Assembly: GCA_016936695.1 (NCBI GenBank)
Contig: JAFGXK010000285.1
Location: forward strand, 1-7,964
Length of the DNA stretch: 7,964 bases
Direction of reading: 5' to 3'
DNA from: Bacteroidales bacterium
Lineage (GTDB): Bacteria > Bacteroidota > Bacteroidia > Bacteroidales > VadinHA17
The notes under the pieces are model-generated. The model was given only the letters and a program-made list of their open reading frames with translations, did no database searches and had not been told where the DNA came from. A program made the translations under genes and the position numbers. Shown here piece by piece: positions 1 to 6,761 of the stretch (its first letter is position 1; each line of letters starts with the position of its first letter).

Positions 1-2
1 AC

Positions 3-68
3 AAACCAACTCATACAGTCAGGGAGGGACTGGAAGAAGCGATAGAGTGGTACCGGGCCAATTTGTAG
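3..68 (+). CDS. C-terminal end of a probable NAD-dependent epimerase/dehydratase (partial)
   Basis: An open frame enters from the left edge and ends at TAG (66-68). The 21 visible residues, ending in GLEEAIEWYRANL, resemble the last helix of extended short-chain dehydrogenases such as sugar-nucleotide epimerases and dihydroflavonol-reductase-like proteins, where a 'slEEGlretieWYran' tail is common. No cofactor or catalytic motif lies inside the window, so substrate and reaction cannot be stated. The gene converges on the nucleoside phosphorylase gene with a 21-bp gap in which I see no hairpin terminator. The family assignment rests on a short tail only and is tentative. Confidence 0.5.
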   Translation, partial: KPTHTVREGLEEAIEWYRANL

Positions 69-89
69 CAGTTGTTACATTTTCTTAAA

Positions 90-953
90 TTAGATGATTC
101 TCATTACCAAAGCGGCAAGATTCATCATAGCCGGCTTATAGTCATTTAAAAATTCACCTGTAACCCTGTTTCCGATCACAAGGCAGACTGTAAGGGCTTT
201 GTGTCCAAGAAGGCCTGACAGTCCGTAGATGGCGGAACTTTCCATTTCATAATTGCTGATAGTCCTGCCCCGGAATGAGAATTCAGCCAACTTGCCATTT
301 ATTTCATTATCGAAGGTCTCAAGCCTGAGTTTTCTTCCCTGTGGACCATAAAAGCCAGGAGCAGAAATGGTGATTCCCCTGATAAAATTTTCTCCCTGGA
401 AAAGCTGAGCAAGTTCCTTGTTTGCATTTACAGCATACGGGAAGGGGAGAGTATCTGGCCATTCAAGATATTCAGCCATTACCGACGACAGAATGTTGTC
501 AAGAAGCCAGTCGTAACCCTCGTAAAAATGAATCAGTCCGTCGAAGCCGACAGCCGTTTCGGCAAGTACATAAGATCCTGTCGGAACATCTGCCCTCAAG
601 CCTCCTGATGTGCCGATCCTGATCAGTGTCAGCGAAACGGGTTCGGCTTTTGGCTCACCTGTAGCAAGGTCGATATTGACAAGTGCATCAAGCTCATTTA
701 TAAGAATGTCAACGTTGTCGGTTCCGATACCAGATGAAATAATTGTAATTTCAGTTCCCCCGGAGAATCCGGTGACTGTCTTGAATTCCCTGTTCTCCTT
801 CCTGACACGTATGTCAGTAAGCAGGGTTGACAACATATCAACCCGTCCGGGATCCCCGACGATGATTATTTTATCAGCTATGTCGCCCGGGAGAAGATTC
901 AAATGGAAAATACTTCCGTCTCTGTTGGTTATCAGTTCGGTCTTCTTCTGCAT
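90..953 (-). CDS. Nucleoside phosphorylase, uridine-phosphorylase-like
   Basis: A 287-residue protein of the purine nucleoside/uridine phosphorylase superfamily. These cytoplasmic enzymes split a nucleoside with phosphate into free base and (deoxy)ribose-1-phosphate. Visible motifs: GDPGRV (33-38, phosphate site, like Gly26/Arg30 of E. coli Udp), SSGIGTDNVDI (73-83), IRIGTSGGL (112-120, like Arg91/Thr94) and NYEMESSAIY (234-243, the ribose-binding EME signature). FYGPQGR (201-207) places Phe201, Gln205 and Arg207 where Udp has Phe162, Gln166 and Arg168, the uracil-recognition residues, so I favour uridine (or a broad pyrimidine range) over purine substrates. It is about 30 residues longer than E. 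coli Udp (253). The ATG start is supported by family-like sequence almost from residue 5 (ELITNRDGS). It lies 46 bp after the outer-membrane channel gene on the same strand. Cotranscription is plausible, though a weak TATCTTTA element in the gap could be its own promoter. Exact specificity is inference. Confidence 0.9.
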   Translation of the reverse strand: MQKKTELITNRDGSIFHLNLLPGDIADKIIIVGDPGRVDMLSTLLTDIRVRKENREFKTVTGFSGGTEITIISSGIGTDNVDILINELDALVNIDLATGEPKAEPVSLTLIRIGTSGGLRADVPTGSYVLAETAVGFDGLIHFYEGYDWLLDNILSSVMAEYLEWPDTLPFPYAVNANKELAQLFQGENFIRGITISAPGFYGPQGRKLRLETFDNEINGKLAEFSFRGRTISNYEMESSAIYGLSGLLGHKALTVCLVIGNRVTGEFLNDYKPAMMNLAALVMRII

Positions 954-999
954 GATGAAAAATTAGAGACTAAAGATAGCGAATTTGCCAGAAATCGTT

Positions 1000-2328
1000 C
1001 TACTGATAATACTCCATAATACTTCCGGAAATAAGCATAAGGGAAATTTCTGCCAGCTTTGCCTGATATTCGACTGAAAGGAGACTTTCGCGGGCATCAA
1101 GCAGGCTTTTTTGAACTTCCCTGAGATCAATTCCCGACAAACTTCCTAGTTTGTACCTTTCCATTGCTATTTCAAGGTTTTCGCTTGCTGTTTGCAGGTT
1201 CTGGTTCTCGAGGGTTATTAGCCTAAGGTAATTACTGTAGGCGCTGTAAAGAGTAATAAGGTCAGCTCTCACACCCTGCTCAATCTCCTGGTATTGCAGC
1301 TCCCTGTTTTGTATTTCAATCTCAGCATTTTTTAAGCTTCTCCTCTGGTTCAGGCCGTCGAAAATATTCATGCCAAGAGTAAGTCCGTAGTTCATTCCGT
1401 TAGTGCTCTGGCGGTCCATGGTCCCTGCCGAATAATTATTCAGGGTGGTTGTGTATCCCGAGGACGCGTTAAGGTAAGGATAGCTTCTTGAAGCCACTAG
1501 TTTCCGGTCAAACTCCGATATGGTTTTGTTTTTTAAGGCAATCAGGAGGCTTGTATTATTTGCCAGTGTCTCATCCAGAAGTTTCTCGAAAAGAAGTTCT
1601 GGATTTACAGAGATCGCGGTGTCCTTCGTGGAAAACAACTGACTCAGGTCCTCAACCGCCATCAGTTCATTAAGCCGGATCTGGGCCGCCCTGACCACCT
1701 CGGTCTGACGTGAAAGCCGGGAACTATCCGAATTCAGATAGACCCTTGACTGCAATACCTGAAGTTTTGAGCTTGATCCAAGAAGATAGCGGTCCTCATC
1801 AATCCTGAGTCTTTCTTTGGAAAGAGTGACGGCATACTGAAGATTTTTAAGGAGCATCGTCTGTTCGATATAATTATAGTATGCTGAAATTATGCCCGAA
1901 ACAAGGTTCTCAACCGAAAACTGGGTGTTAAGCTCTCCGATTTGTTTTAGTTCATTGAGCTTTTTATATGTAGTCTGAACATTGAAACCGTTGAAAATTG
2001 TCATCCCCATCGAAAGCCCTGCATTTGCAGTCGCAGTATGTTCCCCGTTTGACTCAGTCTCAGTTCCGTCGGTGTAGTTCCTTCTGGTGCTGTTAATATT
2101 TCCTCCGTATCTGCCTGACAGGTCAAGAGAAGGAAGATATCCGGCATTTCCTATAGTGAAATTGTTTTTCGCCACTTCCTCGCTGTTTTTAGATATCAGC
2201 AGTGAGTAATTCTTTTCCAATCCGATACTGATACAGTCATTAAGGTCGTAAATGACCTGGGAACTGGAATTAATGCTGACTGCCAGGAACAGCAGGCTAG
2301 GCAACAGCAGCTTTAGTTTCATCATCAT
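1000..2328 (-). CDS. TolC/OprM-type outer-membrane efflux channel
   Basis: Outer-membrane factor of the tripartite pump: as a trimer it should form the barrel and periplasmic tunnel through which the RND pump expels substrates. From the ATG at 2328 it has 442 residues. A signal peptide is clear (MMMKLK, then a hydrophobic stretch to about residue 20, likely cut near SSS-Q), with no lipobox cysteine, so it is not an OprM-style lipoprotein. Two OEP repeats are visible: MGMTIFNGF (107-115) matches LGMNIFDGL (318-326), and RYLLGSSSKLQVLQ (180-193) matches RYKLGSLSGIDLREV (391-405), the internal duplication expected of this family. Three ATG codons in a row (2328, 2325, 2322) could start translation. 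The frame is open back to an ATG at 2376, but that start would put 16 polar or mixed residues before the signal peptide and is unlikely. It overlaps the 3' end of the pump gene by 32 bp, suggesting translational coupling. Confidence 0.93.
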   Translation of the reverse strand: MMMKLKLLLPSLLFLAVSINSSSQVIYDLNDCISIGLEKNYSLLISKNSEEVAKNNFTIGNAGYLPSLDLSGRYGGNINSTRRNYTDGTETESNGEHTATANAGLSMGMTIFNGFNVQTTYKKLNELKQIGELNTQFSVENLVSGIISAYYNYIEQTMLLKNLQYAVTLSKERLRIDEDRYLLGSSSKLQVLQSRVYLNSDSSRLSRQTEVVRAAQIRLNELMAVEDLSQLFSTKDTAISVNPELLFEKLLDETLANNTSLLIALKNKTISEFDRKLVASRSYPYLNASSGYTTTLNNYSAGTMDRQSTNGMNYGLTLGMNIFDGLNQRRSLKNAEIEIQNRELQYQEIEQGVRADLITLYSAYSNYLRLITLENQNLQTASENLEIAMERYKLGSLSGIDLREVQKSLLDARESLLSVEYQAKLAEISLMLISGSIMEYYQ

Positions 2329-5300
2329 TATTTTTTGGTTCACTTGAGATGTAAGTATAAATGGCGGGCACCACAAAGAGCGTCAGGAAGGTTGAAAACA
2401 TCATTCCTCCCACAACTGTAATACCCATGGCTACGCGGCTTTGGGCACCTTCGCCCAGTCCCAGGGCCAATGGCAGCAGTCCGAAGATGGTTGCAAGGCT
2501 TGTCATCAGGATCGGCCTGAATCGAGAAGCAGCTGCACTCTTTATAGCATCCACCTTGTTAAGCCCTGCTGATTTTCTCTGGTTGGCGAATTCCACAAGC
2601 AATATTCCGTTCTTTGATACCAGCCCGATTAGCATTATCAGTCCGATCTGGCTGAAAATGTTCATTGTGACATTAAAATACCACATGAAAATAAGAGCTC
2701 CGGTAAGGGCAAGCGGAACGGTCATCATAACTATGAACGGATCCTTGAAGCTTTCAAACTGAGCGGCAAGAACAAGGAAGATAAGGATAAGCGCAAGCAT
2801 AAAAGCGAACATGAGGCTTGATGAACTTTCCGTATAATCCTTTGAGTCGCCGGCCAGAGCCGTTCTGAACGAATCATCGAGCACCTCATCGGCAATCCTG
2901 TCCATTTCTTCGATTCCTTCACTTATTGTCTGTCCTCGTGCCAGTCCTGCAGAAACAGTTGCTGCAACGAACCTGTTATAACGGTAAAGCTGGGGAGGAG
3001 CAGTTTCTTCCGAAAGTGTTACCAGATTGTCGAACTGAATCATTTCCCCTTTGTTGCTTCTGACGTACAACGATTTAAGATCCAATGGCTTGTTTCTGTT
3101 TTCCCGGGCAAGTTCACCAAGTATCTGGTATTGCTTGCCGTTCATAAAGAAGTAGCCGAACCTTTGTCCGCTGAGAGCAAGCTGAAGGGTCTGACCAATA
3201 TTTTGTGTCGAAACGCCCAGTGTAATGGCTTTTTCCCTGTTTATATGGATCCTCAGTTCTGGTTTGGTGAATTTAAGGTTCACATCAGCCATTTGAAGGA
3301 CCTCGCTCTCATTGACTTTGTTCATAAAAGGAGGAATTATCTCCCTTAGCTTCTCTATATCGGTTGCCTGCAAAACATACTGCACCGGCATTCCCATTCG
3401 CCTCTGTCCGAATGTTGATTGCTGCTGAACAAAGGCCCTTGCCTTGGTTTTACTCCTGACGTCAACGGAAAGCTGGTCGGCAATTTCCTGCTGTGACCGG
3501 CTTCTTTCATCAGGTTTTACAAGGGTTATCCTCAGATTGGCAAATGTGCCGCCACGCACCATTGTTGTATAGGAGATTTTTTCAGGAACCCTGTCTTCAA
3601 CAAGTTCAGCCAGGTCATCCACATATGCAAGCATATATTCATAGGTAGCTCCTTCAGCTGCAGATGTGTTTATCGTAATCTGCGACCTGTCTTCCAGTGG
3701 AGCCATTTCTCCCGGTATTGTAAACCAGAGCAAGGCAATCAGGCCAATTGATAAAAAAAGGATTATCAGTGCGAACCTGCGGTTTTTTAAAAAAGTCTCC
3801 AGGTTCCTTCTGTACCATTCATTCATCCCGATGAAAAACGGCTCGGTTTTCCTGAATATCCAGGTATGGCTCTTTTCCTGCCGCAGAAGCTTGGTGGAAA
3901 CCATTGGAGTCAGAGACAATGCTAGAAAAGCAGATATTGTTACGGTTCCGGCCATTACTATTCCGAACTCCCTGAACAACCGGCCGGTGATGCCCTCCAG
4001 AAACACGATGGGGAAAAACACCGAAACCAGAGTAATTGTGGTCGAAATAATGGCGAAATATATCTCTTTTGAACCCTTAAATCCGGCTTCAAGTGGAGAC
4101 ATGCCCGATTCCACCTTGACAAATATATTTTCCATTACTACTATGGCATCATCCACAACAATCCCGATCGCCAGGACGAGGGCAAGCAGTGTTAGAACAT
4201 TTATTGAGAAGCCGGCCAGGTACATTATAAAAAACGACCCGACCAGGGAAACAGGTATTACCAGAATAGGTATTATTGTAGCTCTCCAGCTCCTTAGGAA
4301 AAAGTAAATGATAACCACTACCAGAGCGAAAGCAATAAATATTGTGTCCTGAACCTCTTTAATGGATGAACGGATATAAGCCGTATTGTCGAAGTTAACA
4401 TTTACCCTGACGTCGTCAGGAAGGTCTTTTCTTATATAATCAAGCCGCCTGTATACTTCATCAACTATTTCTATATGATTTGATCCGGGCTGCGGTACAA
4501 TGGCAATCATAGCCATGGGAACACCATTGTTTTTAAGAATTCCCCTTATGTCTTCAGGGCCGAGTTCAGCCCTTCCTATATCCTTGAATCTGACGATCTG
4601 ATCTCCTGTCTGCTTTATTATAAGGTCGTTGAATTGTTTTGGAGTAGTCATCAGTCCCATTGTCCTGATCGTCAGCTGAGTTGTTGTTCCCTCAATACTT
4701 CCGGATGGCAGTTCGACGTTCTCACGTGATATGGCATCCCTTACGTCCATGGGTGTAAGTCCATAACCTGCAAGTTTCACGGGATCGATCCATAAACGCA
4801 TTGAATAACGCTTTTCGCCGAAGATATTTACAGCACTAACACCTGAAACAGTCTGGAGTTGTTCCTTCAGGGTCAGATCGGCGATCTCCGAAAGTTGAAG
4901 CAGCGATCTTCTGTTACTTTCAACTGTCAGGAAGAGGATAGGATTTGCATCAGCGTCGGCCTTTGTAACGGTAGGTGGGTCACAGTCGCGCGGCAACCTG
5001 CGCTGTGCCTGAGAAACTTTGTCCCTTACATCATTTGCAGCAGTTTCCAGGTCGACTGAAAGCTCAAATTCGACAGTGATCCTGCTGGATCCCTGGCTGC
5101 TTACACTTGTCAGGGTGCGAACTCCCGGGATACCGTTTATTGACTGCTCGAGAGGTTCTGTTATCTGGGTTTCAATAACATCTGAATTTGCTCCCGGGTA
5201 TGATGTATTGACAGATATTATAGCGGGATCAACACTTGGAAATTCGCGGATACCAAGGAATGATGCCCCAACTATGCCGAACAGTACTATTACAATGGCA

Positions 5301-5350
5301 AAAACCGTTGCAAGGACCGGCCGGTTTATACTTGTCGATGATAGACTCAT
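2297..5350 (-). CDS. RND efflux pump, inner-membrane permease of the HAE-1 (AcrB/MexB) family
   Basis: Proton-driven inner-membrane exporter, expected to work as a trimer that takes substrates from the periplasm or outer leaflet. It has 1017 residues (AcrB has 1049). The family layout is visible: TM1 (about 10-30), a porter domain (31-335), TM2-TM6 (338-485), TM7 (about 526-546), a second porter/docking domain (547-840) and TM8-TM12 (843-1000). The proton relay is complete: Asp400 and Asp401 in GIVVDDAIVV match AcrB Asp407/Asp408; Lys913 in GLVSKNGILLVEF matches Lys940; Arg943 and Thr950 in RFRPILMTS match Arg971/Thr978. The motif DPPTVTKADADANPI (124-138) is also typical of HAE-1 and argues against the heavy-metal (CusA) class. 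The switch loop near 598-607 is about 5 residues shorter than in AcrB. The ATG start gives the normal N-terminus, with INRPVLA before TM1. It starts 20 bp after the adaptor gene. Substrates cannot be predicted from sequence; drugs, bile salts, detergents or solvents are usual for the class. Confidence 0.96.
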   Translation of the reverse strand: MSLSSTSINRPVLATVFAIVIVLFGIVGASFLGIREFPSVDPAIISVNTSYPGANSDVIETQITEPLEQSINGIPGVRTLTSVSSQGSSRITVEFELSVDLETAANDVRDKVSQAQRRLPRDCDPPTVTKADADANPILFLTVESNRRSLLQLSEIADLTLKEQLQTVSGVSAVNIFGEKRYSMRLWIDPVKLAGYGLTPMDVRDAISRENVELPSGSIEGTTTQLTIRTMGLMTTPKQFNDLIIKQTGDQIVRFKDIGRAELGPEDIRGILKNNGVPMAMIAIVPQPGSNHIEIVDEVYRRLDYIRKDLPDDVRVNVNFDNTAYIRSSIKEVQDTIFIAFALVVVIIYFFLRSWRATIIPILVIPVSLVGSFFIMYLAGFSINVLTLLALVLAIGIVVDDAIVVMENIFVKVESGMSPLEAGFKGSKEIYFAIISTTITLVSVFFPIVFLEGITGRLFREFGIVMAGTVTISAFLALSLTPMVSTKLLRQEKSHTWIFRKTEPFFIGMNEWYRRNLETFLKNRRFALIILFLSIGLIALLWFTIPGEMAPLEDRSQITINTSAAEGATYEYMLAYVDDLAELVEDRVPEKISYTTMVRGGTFANLRITLVKPDERSRSQQEIADQLSVDVRSKTKARAFVQQQSTFGQRRMGMPVQYVLQATDIEKLREIIPPFMNKVNESEVLQMADVNLKFTKPELRIHINREKAITLGVSTQNIGQTLQLALSGQRFGYFFMNGKQYQILGELARENRNKPLDLKSLYVRSNKGEMIQFDNLVTLSEETAPPQLYRYNRFVAATVSAGLARGQTISEGIEEMDRIADEVLDDSFRTALAGDSKDYTESSSSLMFAFMLALILIFLVLAAQFESFKDPFIVMMTVPLALTGALIFMWYFNVTMNIFSQIGLIMLIGLVSKNGILLVEFANQRKSAGLNKVDAIKSAAASRFRPILMTSLATIFGLLPLALGLGEGAQSRVAMGITVVGGMMFSTFLTLFVVPAIYTYISSEPKNNDDETKAAVA

Positions 5351-5370
5351 TATTTAATTTATGTTTATTA

Positions 5371-6477
5371 TTAATTTAAAACAAGGGTGTCAAGCACCAC
5401 AGGGAGGTTTTGTCTTAGCTGGAGGATGCCTGAAGTAAGAAGAGTGTCACCGAATTTAAGGCCGTTTGTGATCTGAACCTGCGATTCTGTTCTTAGTCCG
5501 ACACCCACCTTGACTACTTCTGCCTTGCCATTCCTGTACACGTAAACCATTTCTCCCTCCATTTCAGGAGTAATTGCCTCGGTTGGAATAGAAATGGCAT
5601 CATCGATTTGTGAAAGAAGAAGAGTAACCGATGTAAAACGTCCGGGTTTAAGTTCTTCATTGTTATTGGGATAAAGAGCACGGATAACAATCGACCGTGT
5701 AGCGACGTCAACTTGGGGATCAATCGCATATACTTTGGCATTGTATATTTCGTTTGAGCCATCCATTGTAAAGGTTACAGGATAACCGATTTTAATCTGA
5801 TTTGCATATCGTTCGGGAATCGTGAATTCAATTTTTATGGGTTTGATTTTTACAAGTCGTGCAATTTTTGTCGAAGGATTTGTGTAACTACCCTCACTAA
5901 CATACCTGAGTCCAATAATACCGTCAAAAGGTGCCCGCAGCTCAGTCTCAGCTATCCTGGCCCCCACAAGGTTTATATCTGCCTGAATAGTCTGGAGCTC
6001 GGTTACGATCTGGTCGTAACTTTCCTGGCTTATTGCATCCTTGTCGAGAAGGCTGCGCTGCCGGAATTCCTTTTCTTCAACCAGTTTCTTCTGAGCCTGA
6101 AGCTTCTCGAGCTGGGCCTGAAGAGGCCTGTCATTGATTTTTGCAAGCAGATCTCCTTTTCTGACACGAGTTCCTTCTGTAAAATTAATGCCTACAATTT
6201 TACCCGAGGTTTCAAAAGCAAGCTCAACAGTCTCGTCAGGCTTTAATGTACCTGTACTGACATAAAGGTCGCTCATCTGCTGGGGTTTAATAAGATAACC
6301 ACTGACATTCAGCACTTGTCGTCCTGACCCTCCGGGTCCACCGCCTGCAGTCATGCCCGGTCCGCCGGGTCCACCTGATTTTGACGAAAAGATTGGTTTT
6401 ATCTTTGGATATAAAACAATCACTGCAGCCACAAGGACAAGCATAATTGTTATTATCAGTCTGTTTTTTTTCTTCAT
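5371..6477 (-). CDS. Periplasmic adaptor (membrane fusion protein) of the RND efflux system
   Basis: AcrA/MexA-type adaptor of 368 residues that should bridge the RND pump and the outer-membrane channel. In order: a basic N-terminus and one membrane anchor (about 6-24), a Gly/Pro-rich linker (35-52), the first lipoyl half (about 86-114), an alpha-hairpin (about 118-178), the second lipoyl half beginning with RAPFDGIIG (181-189), a beta-barrel (about 212-290) and a membrane-proximal domain (about 291-360). The hairpin tip RQRSLLDKDAIS has Arg139, Leu143 and Ser150 at exactly the spacing of AcrA Arg128, Leu132 and Ser139, the RLS signature for docking on TolC-like channels. There is no lipobox cysteine, so it is anchored by its N-terminal helix rather than by lipid, unlike AcrA and MexA. 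It is the first gene of the operon, with a promoter element and a palindrome upstream. The start is the only good ATG in front of the anchor. Confidence 0.94.
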   Translation of the reverse strand: MKKKNRLIITIMLVLVAAVIVLYPKIKPIFSSKSGGPGGPGMTAGGGPGGSGRQVLNVSGYLIKPQQMSDLYVSTGTLKPDETVELAFETSGKIVGINFTEGTRVRKGDLLAKINDRPLQAQLEKLQAQKKLVEEKEFRQRSLLDKDAISQESYDQIVTELQTIQADINLVGARIAETELRAPFDGIIGLRYVSEGSYTNPSTKIARLVKIKPIKIEFTIPERYANQIKIGYPVTFTMDGSNEIYNAKVYAIDPQVDVATRSIVIRALYPNNNEELKPGRFTSVTLLLSQIDDAISIPTEAITPEMEGEMVYVYRNGKAEVVKVGVGLRTESQVQITNGLKFGDTLLTSGILQLRQNLPVVLDTLVLN

Positions 6478-6568
6478 ACCGGTCTGTGCTAATAGAATTT
6501 ACTGTTGATTTGAAAACGTACCTGAACCACAATTGTTCATGCCTGAGTCCTTTTTTACGGAACCGACA

Positions 6569-6576
6569 CAAAAGTA
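6569..6576 (-). promoter_or_regulatory. Candidate -7 promoter element of the efflux operon
   Basis: On the minus strand this reads TACTTTTG, a full match to the Bacteroidota -7 consensus TAnnTTTG recognised by the primary sigma factor of that phylum. The expected -33 position holds only TGTTTA, a partial match to the TTTG-type element. Transcription would start near 6562, giving a leader of about 85 bases before the adaptor ATG. Eight-base matches arise by chance, but position and orientation in an intergenic region fit. Confidence 0.55.
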
Positions 6577-6584
6577 GATTATTT

Positions 6585-6604
6585 CATGCTGATTAAACAG
6601 CATG
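6585..6604. promoter_or_regulatory. Palindromic candidate operator, CATGCTG-N6-CAGCATG
   Basis: A perfect 7-bp inverted repeat with the 6-bp AT spacer ATTAAA. Adding four flanking bases on each side (6581-6608), 12 of 14 base pairs of the extended dyad are complementary. It covers the -33 region of the candidate efflux promoter, just upstream of the TACTTTTG box, a position from which a dimeric repressor (TetR, MarR or similar) could block RNA polymerase. A copy of the half-site with its flank, TTCATGC, recurs at 6536-6542 inside the predicted leader. It lacks a T-tract and is AT-rich in the loop, so a terminator is unlikely. The role as operator is inferred; the regulator is not in this window. 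Confidence 0.55.
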
Positions 6605-6654
6605 CAATTTTTAAAATATGTTAAAACAAAGTTCACTCAATCTTTGTGGTTATT

Positions 6655-6666
6655 ATTTTGCAAAAT
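6655..6666. repeat. Perfect 12-bp palindrome ATTTTGCAAAAT
   Basis: Each base from 6655 to 6660 pairs with its mirror from 6661 to 6666, with no spacer. It overlaps the weak TTATTTTG promoter candidate for the DUF4293 gene, so it could be a protein-binding site. It is AT-rich, and a palindrome of this length can occur by chance in such sequence; function is unknown. Confidence 0.35.
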
Positions 6667-6761
6667 TTCACAAAAGCATATCCGGAATTTAAGGTTTCTT
6701 GATATTTTCGCAGATGCTTTCCGTGAAAGTTCGGACAGCTTAATCACATTCACTAAGTATT

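Larger units (their letters stand above)
6478..6761. other. Divergent intergenic region between the efflux operon and the DUF4293 gene
   Basis: An AT-rich 284-bp stretch with no convincing gene. Besides the promoter element and the CATGCTG palindrome it holds other dyads: TGAAC/GTTCA (6523-6527 and 6535-6539), ACAAAG/CTTTGT (6626-6631 and 6642-6647) and a perfect 12-bp palindrome (6655-6666). For the plus-strand DUF4293 gene I see only one-mismatch -7 candidates, TTATTTTG (6653-6660) and TATTTTCG (6703-6710), neither with a good -33 partner, so its promoter is not assigned. A 74-codon plus-strand frame starting at 6602 runs into the DUF4293 gene in another frame and looks like chance. Confidence 0.6.

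Noticed and set aside
2329..2376. Upstream ATG for the channel gene that would add 16 residues
   Set aside because: The added residues would precede an otherwise perfect signal peptide and lie within the conserved 3' end of the pump gene.
3666..4307. 213-codon plus-strand open frame inside the pump gene
   Set aside because: It is antisense to the conserved TM2-TM7 region of the RND pump, has no recognisable domain, and the opposite strand is explained residue by residue by the HAE-1 family.
6523..6539. TGAAC/GTTCA hairpin in the efflux leader as a riboswitch or attenuator
   Set aside because: A 5-bp stem with a 7-base loop is weak, there is no accompanying terminator or leader peptide, and it matches no riboswitch class I know.
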